A DNA stretch of 64,000 nucleotides, from contig NZ_BNAY01000004.1 of NCBI RefSeq assembly GCF_014654365.1, positions 692,389 to 756,388 on the forward strand. Reading direction: 5' to 3'. This document shows positions 51,860-59,517 of this stretch, one piece after another. The translations under genes and the position numbers were made by a program. Position 1 is the stretch's first letter, and each line of letters begins with the position of its first letter. Below the pieces are notes generated by a model. It saw only the letters and a program-made list of their open reading frames with translations. It searched no databases and was not told the origin of the DNA. Source of the DNA: Amycolatopsis oliviviridis. GTDB taxonomy: Bacteria; Actinomycetota; Actinomycetes; Mycobacteriales; Pseudonocardiaceae.

Positions 51860-53188
51860 CTAGTTCTTCTTCTCGCCGATCACCGGCGGCGTCGGCTTCT
51901 CGATGTAACCGCCGAAGGTCTCGTCCGGATCCGGGTTCTGGAGGTACGACGGAGCCCTCTTCTCTTTGTCCTCCTCGCCCTTCCCGCGGCCCGCGCCGGG
52001 CGCCATCGGCATCCCGTTCGCGCCGCCACGACCGGCCGCACCTGCGGAACCGGCCGCGCCACGGCCGCCGACGGTTTCACCCGGCAGCCCGGCGCCGCTT
52101 CGGCCACCCATGCCGGGCTGGCCTGTCGTGCCACCGGGGACACCGCCTCGGAACCCGCCTCCTGCCACGGCCGGTGTCTTGCTGCCCGTCCCCGGGCCGC
52201 CGGGTCCCGTTCCCGGTCCGCCGGTCACGGGTCCTCCGGTCCCCGGGCCGAAGGGGCCGTACCCGGGCGGGAACGTGCCGGGCGGGTTGTACGCGGTGGG
52301 CGGCCTGCCGTTCGGCCCGAAGTCGAGGTTCGCCGCGGGCGGCACGACCGGTGTGGTCTGGGGCGGCGTGTACGAATTCGCGCGGGTCCCGTCGTCGGGC
52401 TGCTGATGTGAGCCCGGCTGCTGGCCGGGCAGATGCTGACCCGGCTGAGGGCCTTGACCGGGCTGCGGACCGCTGTCGGCGGGGCCGCCCTGACCCGGTC
52501 CAGGTGTTCCGGCACCCGGGCCACTGGGGCCGCTCGGCCCACTGGGGCCCTCCGGCCCGCTCGTGCGGCGATAGGGCTCGCCGATCCCGGGATCGCGCCC
52601 GTCGGAGCCGTCGCCGAACCCCTTCGCCGCCGGCTTCCCGGAGCTTCCGTCGTCCAACGTGACGCTGCCGCCGGGGTCGACGAGCTGCGCGTACTGGGCG
52701 GGCAGCCCGTCGCCGTTGGCGGTGCTGGCCGAGTGGTAGGTCGCGAACGTGTCGATGTTGTGCTGGCTGTCGTCCCGGTAGCTCTTCAGCTTGTCGAAGT
52801 AGCCGACGGGGTTGCCCTCCATCAGGTTGATCGCGTCCTGGACGGTGGGCTGCGGCTGCTCAGGCGGCACCGGCTTGACGGAGTTCTTGGCCGAACCGAA
52901 CGCGCCCAGCTGCGCGGTGATGGCGTTCTGGGCGGTGGTCAGGTGCATCGCGTCGTCCATCGATGCCTCGACGAGCGGCTTCGTCGCGTCCACGGCGGCG
53001 CTGCTGGCCCCGCCCTCCCAGCCGGAGGCGGTCTTCTGGGCGAGCCTCGTGATCCGCTGCATGCGCTCCTGGTGCCGGAGGGCCAGGTTGTAGGCACCTT
53101 GCTGGGCATCGGAGAGCGAACCGGTGCCGTCGCCGCCGGTGACCTGTTCGTAGATCTGGGCGGCGGTGAGCGGTCCTTCGGTGGCCAT
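51860..53188 (-). CDS. PPE-like / WXG-type secreted protein with Gly-Pro-rich tail
   Basis: A 442-residue protein. The first ~170 residues form a helical PPE/WXG-type domain (LTAAQIYEQVTGGDGTGSL, ASGWEGGASSAAVDA with the W-x-G bend). A long Gly/Pro/Gln-rich linker (GPSGPSGPSGPG, PGQGPQPGQHLPG) follows, then a conserved end SYLQNPDPDETFGGYIEKPTPPVIGEKK. That C-terminal tail is recurrent in actinobacterial ESX-linked proteins. It is the likely client of EspG. ATG 53188 overlaps the stop of the upstream lipoprotein gene (ATGA). Probably secreted, function unknown. Confidence 0.82.
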   Translation of the reverse strand: MATEGPLTAAQIYEQVTGGDGTGSLSDAQQGAYNLALRHQERMQRITRLAQKTASGWEGGASSAAVDATKPLVEASMDDAMHLTTAQNAITAQLGAFGSAKNSVKPVPPEQPQPTVQDAINLMEGNPVGYFDKLKSYRDDSQHNIDTFATYHSASTANGDGLPAQYAQLVDPGGSVTLDDGSSGKPAAKGFGDGSDGRDPGIGEPYRRTSGPEGPSGPSGPSGPGAGTPGPGQGGPADSGPQPGQGPQPGQHLPGQQPGSHQQPDDGTRANSYTPPQTTPVVPPAANLDFGPNGRPPTAYNPPGTFPPGYGPFGPGTGGPVTGGPGTGPGGPGTGSKTPAVAGGGFRGGVPGGTTGQPGMGGRSGAGLPGETVGGRGAAGSAGAAGRGGANGMPMAPGAGRGKGEEDKEKRAPSYLQNPDPDETFGGYIEKPTPPVIGEKKN

Positions 53189-53808
53189 CAATTGCCCCCT
53201 CGGACGGTGGCGAGGACTCTGATCGCCGCTTCGCGTGCGGCGTCGCAGGGGTCCTTCTTGCCGATGTTGGCCGTGGACTGCTCCAGGGAGATGCTGATGG
53301 TTTGGGTATCACTGGTTCCCAGAGCCACCGAACAGCGGCCCTCACTGGCGCGCTCGTCTTTGGTGTCGTAGGCCGTCACCGGGTATCCGTCAATCGGAGC
53401 GAGCGGTTCGAGGAGTTTGTAAGTCGTCCCCTTGGCCGCATAGAACTTCGCAGTGCCGCTGTCCGGCAGATTGCTGAAGATCACGTTGACTCGAGGCTGA
53501 GCGGTGGAGGGAACTGACCATCTGCATGCCGGGCCTGCTGAGCCGTCCAACTGCTCCACGTGCTCGATGGTGGGACCGAGGATCTGTTTGGCCTGGATGT
53601 CAGTAAGGGCCCTGCAAGGTGTTCGTTTGATTTGTGCGAGTTCGATCGGGTCGCCGACTTTGGGGGCTTCGGGAGCCGGGCCGGCCGAGTTCGACGGGTT
53701 CGGGTTCGCCCCGCCGTTAGTAGGCGTGGGGGTACCGTTGGTGGTGGGAGGCGAGCAGGCGACGAGGGTGAGGGCGGTCGCGCTAAGGATGAGAATGGTG
53801 CGTCGCAT
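53188..53808 (-). CDS. DUF3558-type lipoprotein
   Basis: A 206-residue lipoprotein: signal peptide with lipobox LTLVAC (cysteine about residue 18), a Pro/Thr/Asn-rich linker, and a folded domain (about 50-200). The domain has cysteines in TPCRALTDIQAKQILG, GPACRWSV and GRCSVALG and in KDPCDAARE near the end. This arrangement matches DUF3558 proteins, which occur beside ESX-like genes in Pseudonocardiaceae. Coupled to both neighbours by overlapping starts and stops. Confidence 0.85.
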   Translation of the reverse strand: MRRTILILSATALTLVACSPPTTNGTPTPTNGGANPNPSNSAGPAPEAPKVGDPIELAQIKRTPCRALTDIQAKQILGPTIEHVEQLDGSAGPACRWSVPSTAQPRVNVIFSNLPDSGTAKFYAAKGTTYKLLEPLAPIDGYPVTAYDTKDERASEGRCSVALGTSDTQTISISLEQSTANIGKKDPCDAAREAAIRVLATVRGGN

Positions 53809-54236
53809 CAGGCGATGCCCTCCGGCAGCTGGTTGACGACTGATTTGGCGTGTTCTTCGGCGGTGGCGTACTTGCCCAGCGCGGTCAGGTACTTGCTGGC
53901 CATATTCTTGCAGTAGGCGATGCGATGTCTGAGCGCGTCTTCAAGTGCGGCGCCTGACTTCTGGGTGATTTCAGCGTTGCCCCCGCTGGCGTATTCCCGC
54001 CCTGGTGGCTGGGCCACGGCGATGGCTCTCGCCTGGTCGAGGTCGTCCGCGTACTCGTTGGCCAAGGCGCGCCACTCTTTCACCAGTTCGTGAAGGGTCG
54101 CCTCGTCGTACTTGAACCCCGCGCCTTCCGCCACAGGCGTCCCGTACGAGCCGCCGGTGGGACGGTCAGTGATACCGAGGGCATCACCCCAGTTGACTCC
54201 GGGTTTGTAGACAGGCGGTTCGTCAGGCACGGCCAC
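53808..54236 (-). CDS. Small ESX-cassette protein, helical (WXG/PE-like)
   Basis: A 142-residue protein with no signal peptide. After a ~30-residue N-terminal segment it is largely helical: LHELVKEWRALANEYADDLDQA, then a G-rich turn and KSGAALEDALRHRIAYCKNMA. The helix-turn-helix pair and its position as first gene of the EspG cassette suggest an ESX substrate or partner; there is no clean W-x-G motif, so WXG100 membership is uncertain. Its stop touches the lipoprotein start. GGGGTGCGTG lies upstream (54238-54246 region, minus strand). Confidence 0.7.
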   Translation of the reverse strand: MAVPDEPPVYKPGVNWGDALGITDRPTGGSYGTPVAEGAGFKYDEATLHELVKEWRALANEYADDLDQARAIAVAQPPGREYASGGNAEITQKSGAALEDALRHRIAYCKNMASKYLTALGKYATAEEHAKSVVNQLPEGIA

Positions 54237-54535
54237 GCACCCCTGACGCCTTGAATCGATCCCCGCTGAATGGCCGAAGCCGCCCCGAAGTCGCCGTCGT
54301 CATATGCCCCTCCCGTGGCTACAAGGCGCGTCTCCCCGATGCACCCTGCGTAATCCGACGCCGGGAAGATTACCAGGGTTCCCCTGACGAGGAACCGGTC
54401 TGCATAAAGTCCTGTTCCTCACTGAATAGCGTCAAGGAACTCGGTGACTATCCGTGAAAACCGTTCAGGTGAACGTTCCTCGGCAAGCAGGGTTCTTCCT
54501 GGTAGTCGACTCGTCCACTTTGCATACTCTGTGTA
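54237..54535. other. Divergent intergenic region between ESX cassette and lipoprotein
   Basis: About 299 bases of lower GC than its surroundings, holding the promoters of the minus-strand cassette and the plus-strand lipoprotein. Candidate -10 TACTCT lies at 54525-54530, close to the lipoprotein ATG, which would give a very short leader. No hairpin, tRNA or convincing coding sequence was seen. Confidence 0.5.
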
Positions 54536-55684
54536 ATGAAGTTCCGAAGAGTGATTCTCGGCGCGTTACTCGTCAGCCTGTTGGCGGCTTGTGCGGATTC
54601 CGTTGATACGCCCCCGCCGCGACCGCAGTTTCCGAAATGGCATCCGAAACAACCGCGTCCCGTGGATCGCGACGAACAGGTCGTCGATGCCGCGCTGGCC
54701 GCCCTCGATTTCTGTCAGCTGATCGACCAGGCCGCCTACGACCGACGGAAGGGTGGCGATACCCGGCCGGTCGAGCGAAAAACGGAGGTGAAGGACGGTA
54801 GGAAGCGGTGCACGTTGTTCCGTGGCGGCCACGACCTTCTCGAAGTCAGCGATGTGGAGCCGAGACATCTGGTTCTTCGCCGGGTCGACGGAGCCGTCAT
54901 CGATCTTGGCGGCGTGAAGGGCTACCAGGTCGAAACGCACCGCGAAGGTGGTATCAGTGGCTGTGCGATCACTGTTCCGGTCAGTTTCCAGCGGGCGATC
55001 GGATTCGAGATCGGTAGCGCCAGTCGCGGCAAGGACTGCGGGCTCCTTCGGGACTTCGCCACCGCTGGGGCCGCGAAGCTGCCACGCGATCTCGTCTACC
55101 CGCCGGACGGTCAGGACAGCGGCCGACTCGGGGCCTGCGCCGACTGGGTCGTCACCAGCAAGGGCGAGAACTGCGATCCGGCCGTAGCCGCGCAGGTGCC
55201 CACGGGCGCTGAGCTGATCATCGCCGCCGGCGCCGCCGATCCGAACGTCGAATGCGCGGTGTTCCGCGACGCGGTCAGGATGGCGTTCGGCCCGGAGTTC
55301 GTGCCGATAGCAACGCCGGGGGCGTGCTACTTCGTCGAGCCGAAACATCGGCTGCAGATCGAGGCCGGTGCCACCGCGAACGGCGGCGCGCCGGGGGAAT
55401 GGCACGCGGATCCGAACAGAACCTTCAAAGACCACCAGCGGATGACGTTCGGTGGAAGCCCTGGGATCACGTTCCGTTCGCAGGACGACCGCGAATTCGC
55501 CCTTTACGCCTCACCGCTCGGGAACATCGACGTCCGCGGGCACGTCCGGTTGCGGATAACGCCCGAGAGGGAGCGGGGGATCGACGACTGGGACCGCTCG
55601 AAGGCCGTTTCGGTCCTGGACGTCGGCAAGGCGTTCGCTGTGATGGATTTCGTGATGGCGACCCACTTTCGGGTGGCGAGGTGA
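54536..55684 (+). CDS. Lipoprotein of unknown function upstream of ATPase-HNH pair
   Basis: A 382-residue lipoprotein: lipobox LLAAC (cysteine about residue 19) and then a Pro-rich linker. Two similar halves follow (about 55-170 and 190-380), each with spaced cysteines (LDFCQLIDQAAYDRR, KRCTLF, ISGCAITV; ACADWVVTSKGENCD, NVECAVFRDAVR, PGACYFVE). The pattern resembles a double DUF3558-like unit. It stands 26 bases before the ATPase gene on the same strand, so it may share its promoter; whether it belongs to the defence-like system or to the ESX side is unclear. Confidence 0.7.
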   Translation: MKFRRVILGALLVSLLAACADSVDTPPPRPQFPKWHPKQPRPVDRDEQVVDAALAALDFCQLIDQAAYDRRKGGDTRPVERKTEVKDGRKRCTLFRGGHDLLEVSDVEPRHLVLRRVDGAVIDLGGVKGYQVETHREGGISGCAITVPVSFQRAIGFEIGSASRGKDCGLLRDFATAGAAKLPRDLVYPPDGQDSGRLGACADWVVTSKGENCDPAVAAQVPTGAELIIAAGAADPNVECAVFRDAVRMAFGPEFVPIATPGACYFVEPKHRLQIEAGATANGGAPGEWHADPNRTFKDHQRMTFGGSPGITFRSQDDREFALYASPLGNIDVRGHVRLRITPERERGIDDWDRSKAVSVLDVGKAFAVMDFVMATHFRVAR

Positions 55685-55710
55685 CGTCCGCGCCGTCGTA
55701 AGCTTCCTCC

Positions 55711-56898
55711 ATGTACATCGAGCGGGTCCGGCTGGAGAACATCCGCGGCTTCAGCGGTGCCCGCGCGGTCGACCTCCGGTTGCCCGGCCCCGGCTGGGTG
55801 GTGCTCGCCGGGCGCAACGGCTCCGGCAAGACCTCGTTGCTGCGCGCCATCGCGGTCGCGGCGGCGCCGGACGTGGCCTGGGGGCTGCTGTCGGACGCCG
55901 GCAGCTGGATCTCGATGGACCAGACCTCCGGATCGATCGAGCTGTCGGTGATGCGCGACGAGGGGCCGGCGCCGGTCGAGGTCCGCTGGCTCGACTCCGG
56001 TCTGCTGCCGATCTCCGGACTTCCGCCGGGCCAGCCGTTCTGCGCGGCTTACGGGCCCTTCCGGCGGCTCGCGGGCGGCAGCGGCGAGGCCGAATCGTGG
56101 ATGCGCGGCGCGGGGTCGCTCGCGCGGATGGCCAGCCTCTTCCACGAAGACGCCTCGCTCGCCGAGGGGGTCACGTGGCTGATCAATCAGCATCTCCGTG
56201 CCCTGGAAGGAAAAGCGGGCGCCCGCGAACTGAAGGACACGGCGCTGGAGATCCTCGGCGACGGCCTCCTGCCCGGCGGTTACCGGATCCGGGACGTCGA
56301 TTCGGACGGGCTCTGGGTCGAGTATCGCGGCGACCGGTTCCCGTTGCGCGAGATGAGCGACGGCTACCGCACGGTGACCGCGCTCGTCGTCGACCTCCTC
56401 AAGCAACTGGACGGAGCGGGCCTCGATCACGAGAGTCCCGGCGTCGTGATCATCGACGAGGTCGACGCACATCTCCACGTGTCGTGGCAGAAGCGCATGG
56501 GACCTTGGTTCAAGGCGCATTTCCCGCGGATCCAGTTCATCGTCACCACGCACAGCCCCTACGTCTGCCAGGCCGCCGACCCCGGCGGCCTCATCCGGCT
56601 GTCCGGGCCCGACGAGGAGGTCCCGCCGCGCGTGGTCTCCGAGGAGCTCTACGAGCGGGTCGTGTTCGGCAGCGGGGACGACGCCGTGCTGTCCGACCTT
56701 TTCGGCCTGGACACGCCCTATTCGCCGCAGGCGGTCGAACTGCGTGAGCACCTCGCCGAGCTCGAGTTCCAGGTGGCTTCCGGACGGGCGGACGCGAACG
56801 GCGTCCGGGAATGGGAACGCCTGCGCGGCATGCTGAGCAGTTCGCCGCCGAGCCGGGTGGACGAGGTGGCCAGGCGGTTCGAGGCCGACGATCGGTGA
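55711..56898 (+). CDS. AAA/ABC-type ATPase, PtuA-like (Septu defence candidate)
   Basis: A 395-residue SMC/RecF-like ATPase. Walker A GRNGSGKT at 34-41, signature-like MSDGYRTV near 215-222, Walker B GVVIIDEVDAHLH near 244-256, and TTHSPYVCQAAD (H-loop) near 279-290. The central ~100 residues are a family-variable insert. It overlaps the HNH gene by four bases (GTGA). An ATPase paired with an HNH nuclease is the plan of the Septu system (PtuA + PtuB), but this ATPase is shorter than the usual 500-600 residues, so the fit is by architecture. Confidence 0.72.
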   Translation: MYIERVRLENIRGFSGARAVDLRLPGPGWVVLAGRNGSGKTSLLRAIAVAAAPDVAWGLLSDAGSWISMDQTSGSIELSVMRDEGPAPVEVRWLDSGLLPISGLPPGQPFCAAYGPFRRLAGGSGEAESWMRGAGSLARMASLFHEDASLAEGVTWLINQHLRALEGKAGARELKDTALEILGDGLLPGGYRIRDVDSDGLWVEYRGDRFPLREMSDGYRTVTALVVDLLKQLDGAGLDHESPGVVIIDEVDAHLHVSWQKRMGPWFKAHFPRIQFIVTTHSPYVCQAADPGGLIRLSGPDEEVPPRVVSEELYERVVFGSGDDAVLSDLFGLDTPYSPQAVELREHLAELEFQVASGRADANGVREWERLRGMLSSSPPSRVDEVARRFEADDR

Positions 56899-57635
56899 TC
56901 GGGATCCGCCGGATCGCGCTGCCGGGCCGGGTGGTGGCCGACCTCGAAGACCTGACCGCGCGGATCCCCGCCGGTGACAGCAAGGAAGCGCGCCGGCTCT
57001 GGCGGGTTTCCCGTGCCGTCCGGCGTTCCTTGCGGGCGGGCCTGGACGTCATGGCCGCGGGCCGCGGCTACTGCATGTACTGCGGCGACGGCCTCGGGTC
57101 CACTGTGGACCATTTCGAGCCGATCGCGCGGAACCCGGGCCGCGCGTTCGACTGGCTCAACCACGTGCTCGCCTGCGAGTACTGCAACAGCCACCACAAA
57201 CGCGACCTGTTCCCGGTGGACGACGACGGCGACAGCCTGCTGATCGACCCGACCGCCGAGGACCCGCTGGACCACCTGTTCCTGGTGCTGTCGATCGGGA
57301 CCTACCGCGCGCTGACCGAAAAAGGCGAGCAGACCATCAAGGTGTGCGGGCTGAACCGCGCGCAACTGGCGCGCGGGCGGGAAACGGCGGTCAACCAGGT
57401 GAGCGCGCTCGTCATGGGCTGGTGGACCGCGCGCGAGCTGGGGGACGACGTGAAGCGGCGCGCGATGGCCTGGACCCTGCTCGATCAGCCGCACGCCGAC
57501 GTCCTCCACGCGATGCTCCGGCAGGCGGGGATGCCCGGCGCCCGCGCGGTGTTCCGGGCGGACGACGACCTCATCGACCTGCTTCGCAAGCCGGAACTCG
57601 CCGAAGACCTTCAGCTCTCCGGCGGCGCCGTGTAG
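56895..57635 (+). CDS. HNH endonuclease, PtuB-like
   Basis: A 246-residue protein with an HNH zinc nuclease fold in the middle: C60-x2-C63 (YCMYCGDG), the catalytic DH at 72-73 (TVDHFEPIARN), N89 in AFDWLNHV, and C94-x2-C97 followed by N98 and H100 (ACEYCNSHHKRD). DPTAEDPLDHLFLV and TIKVCGLNRAQLARGRE are family features of TIGR02646/PtuB-type nucleases. GTG 56895 overlaps the ATPase stop, so both proteins are co-translated. The last 25 bases overlap the convergent SRPBCC gene. Confidence 0.75.
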   Translation: MIGIRRIALPGRVVADLEDLTARIPAGDSKEARRLWRVSRAVRRSLRAGLDVMAAGRGYCMYCGDGLGSTVDHFEPIARNPGRAFDWLNHVLACEYCNSHHKRDLFPVDDDGDSLLIDPTAEDPLDHLFLVLSIGTYRALTEKGEQTIKVCGLNRAQLARGRETAVNQVSALVMGWWTARELGDDVKRRAMAWTLLDQPHADVLHAMLRQAGMPGARAVFRADDDLIDLLRKPELAEDLQLSGGAV

Positions 57636-58246
57636 GCGGCCAAGGTGGCGTCGGCGCGCGTGCGGGCGGTGGCCGCGTCGGTTCCGTTGGCGACATCGGC
57701 CTCGTACCAGCCCTCGTTGCTCAGGGTCATGAATCGGACGCCTTCTTCGCTGGTCATCCAGGCCATGGCCGCCTCGGGGTCGGCGGCCTCACCGGATTCG
57801 AGGTGCAGCGCGAGCCCGTTCAGCATCATGTCCCAGCCGATGCCGACCGCACCCGGTCCGAACCGGTTCCAGTGCTCGTTGGGCACCGCGGTGTGGTCGA
57901 GTTCGAACCGCGTGCGCCCATCGGCTTCGGGGCTCAGCCGGACCTCGATCCAGCTGACGTCGCCGCCGTACTCCCAGGTCGCGGCGAAGCTCTTCGGGGG
58001 ATCGCAGCGTTCGACGGTCCCGCCCGCGTTGCCTTCGAGCTGGTACTTGCCGCCGACGCGCAGCTCGCCGCTGACCGGCAGGAACCAGCGCGGGATGCGT
58101 TCGGGGTCGGTGCAGGCGTTCCAGAGATCGTCGATGTCGGTGTCGTAGACCTGGCTGACGGTCGCCGTCACCGCCTCGCCCGCCTCGACCACGCGCTTGC
58201 CCAGCTTGCGCTGGACGGAGTTGATCTGGCTCGGCACGTCGGCCAT
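57611..58246 (-). CDS. SRPBCC/AHSA1-type domain protein
   Basis: A 211-residue protein. Residues about 28-150 are an activator-of-Hsp90/START-like fold (VSQVYDTDIDDLWNACTDPERIPRWFLP, AATWEYGGDVSWIEVRL, GWDMMLNGLALHLES), and the C-terminal 60 residues are helical. Relatives are often paired with an ArsR repressor; none is adjacent here, but a palindrome lies upstream (58289). ATG 58246 has GAGGAGGG upstream. It overlaps the HNH gene's end on the other strand. Confidence 0.85.
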   Translation of the reverse strand: MADVPSQINSVQRKLGKRVVEAGEAVTATVSQVYDTDIDDLWNACTDPERIPRWFLPVSGELRVGGKYQLEGNAGGTVERCDPPKSFAATWEYGGDVSWIEVRLSPEADGRTRFELDHTAVPNEHWNRFGPGAVGIGWDMMLNGLALHLESGEAADPEAAMAWMTSEEGVRFMTLSNEGWYEADVANGTDAATARTRADATLAAYTAPPES

Positions 58247-58288
58247 CGGTGCCCTCCTCGGCTCGGTTGCGGCCAAGATATCAGCGTA

Positions 58289-58302
58289 GGCTTATATAAG
58301 CC
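58289..58302. promoter_or_regulatory. 14-bp palindrome GGCTTATATAAGCC, likely operator
   Basis: Perfect A/T-cored palindrome in GC-rich DNA, 43-56 bases before the SRPBCC start. The TTATATAA core is typical of ArsR-type and related dimeric repressor sites. Confidence 0.55.
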
Positions 58303-58309
58303 AGAAGAG

Positions 58310-58348
58310 AAAAGGGGCGCCCTGGCAAAGATCCAGGACGCCCCTTTT
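58310..58348 (-). terminator. Hairpin after secreted-protein gene
   Basis: AAAAGGGGCGCCCTGG and CCAGGACGCCCCTTTT pair with one mismatch around a 7-base loop, immediately after the stop of the minus-strand gene that ends at 58361. It also insulates that gene from the SRPBCC promoter. Confidence 0.78.
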
Positions 58349-58360
58349 CGGAGGGATGGC

Positions 58361-59020
58361 TTACGGGGTGGGCGAGCAGGCCGTGCGCCCGATGACCACT
58401 TCGCCGGTGATGCCCGAGGCCGGGGCGAACTTGATCCGCAGCATGGTCAGCGCGATGCTGCCGTCGCCCGGCAAGGTCTGCTCGTTGAAGACCGCTTCGG
58501 CGAGCAGGGTGCCGTTCGACTTGGTGATCGGCTTGACGTAACCCACGGGCACCGGTGACGGCAGGGTGCCGAGTCCGGTCGCGCCGCCGTAGGTCCAGCT
58601 CGCGTTCGTGGTGTTCTGGGTCGCCGTGCAGGTGACCTTGTAGGTCTTGATCTTGATCCGCGGCCCGCTCGACGACACGAGCGCCGACAGCTCGAAGTTC
58701 TTGCCCTCGGCGACCGAAGACGTCGTGGTCACGTCGTTCTCGGGGTCGACGACGGTGGTCGTGCACGTCGACGTGCCGCCACCGAACGTGATCCCGGTCC
58801 TGCTCACGACTCCGGACGAGTTGCTCGTCGGTCCCTCGACCGCGCAGTCGGCGAGCGAAGAGATCGAAATCGGCGCCGAGTTGCCCTTGGTGAAGGCGGC
58901 GGAGCCGAGCGAGGCCACGCCCGCGGGGTTCGCGGCGGAGGCCGGCGCCACCCCGGCGCCGAGGCCCGCCAGCAGCAGCGCGCCGACCACGGCTGCCCGG
59001 CTTGCGATGGTGATGCGCAT
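58361..59020 (-). CDS. Secreted protein, choice-of-anchor P-like
   Basis: A 219-residue protein with a Sec signal peptide (cleavage after ASA, residue about 29) and a beta-rich serine/threonine-rich mature part. Cysteines appear in ADCAVEG, STCTTTV, VTCTATQN and a final TACSPTP, which suggests two disulfides. The strand pattern AxSVAEGKNFELSALVSSSG resembles actinobacterial choice-of-anchor P family proteins. Function unknown; not near any sortase gene. Confidence 0.75.
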   Translation of the reverse strand: MRITIASRAAVVGALLLAGLGAGVAPASAANPAGVASLGSAAFTKGNSAPISISSLADCAVEGPTSNSSGVVSRTGITFGGGTSTCTTTVVDPENDVTTTSSVAEGKNFELSALVSSSGPRIKIKTYKVTCTATQNTTNASWTYGGATGLGTLPSPVPVGYVKPITKSNGTLLAEAVFNEQTLPGDGSIALTMLRIKFAPASGITGEVVIGRTACSPTP

Positions 59021-59201
59021 TCCACGTCCTCCTCACGTGACGGGAGAGCGAGCCGGATCGGCCGTTCTTCCTTTGTCATCACTATCTGCGTGTCGGATTC
59101 GACCGTTGCGCGCGTGACAGTCGTTTCACTCGACCGTGGATCATGGACACCCGTTGGATATTCGGATTCGTATCCGGATACAGGTCTGTATATTCGAGGT
59201 C

Positions 59202-59507
59202 ATGCCGACCTATCGCGTCCTCGTCAACGGGAAGTTCGACCACCCGGACGCCGAAACCCGCGCCAGGCTTCTTTCCGAGTTGAGTCACCACCAGGCGATC
59301 GGGTTCACCGAGGACGGCCTGTTCACCTACAGCGCGCACCTCGGCGCGTTCTCCTACCGCGTCACGCTTCAGGGCGAAGAGGAACGCGACGTGCTCGACG
59401 AGGCCGAGCTGAAGGTCATGGAGCTGCTGGACGCGAAGGACTACCCGTATCGCGACGTCGCGGGCAAGGCGACCTGCATGGACGACATCAAGATCCGCCG
59501 CCGCTGA
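59202..59507 (+). CDS. DUF6204-type small protein
   Basis: A 101-residue cytosolic protein: TYRVLVNGKFDHPDAETRARLL, HHQAIGFTEDGLFTYSAHLG, and a final LLDAKDYPYRDVAGKATCMDDI. This alpha/beta pattern is that of the actinobacterial DUF6204 family, of unknown function. ATG 59202 is preferred over the GTG at 59136, whose added residues (IRIRIRIQ) derive from a repetitive GGATTCGTATCCGGATAC stretch upstream. It is convergent with the metallopeptidase gene, 10 bases apart. Confidence 0.75.
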   Translation: MPTYRVLVNGKFDHPDAETRARLLSELSHHQAIGFTEDGLFTYSAHLGAFSYRVTLQGEEERDVLDEAELKVMELLDAKDYPYRDVAGKATCMDDIKIRRR

Positions 59508-59517
59508 TCCCGCGCGG

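Noticed and set aside
54251..54457. 68-codon frame in the divergent intergenic region
   Set aside because: Codon use is unlike neighbours, the region is promoter-like, and no ribosome site is seen.
49473..57635. Prophage or integrative element
   Set aside because: No integrase, capsid, terminase or tRNA attachment site was found; base composition stays close to the rest of the window except in the spacer at 54237-54535.
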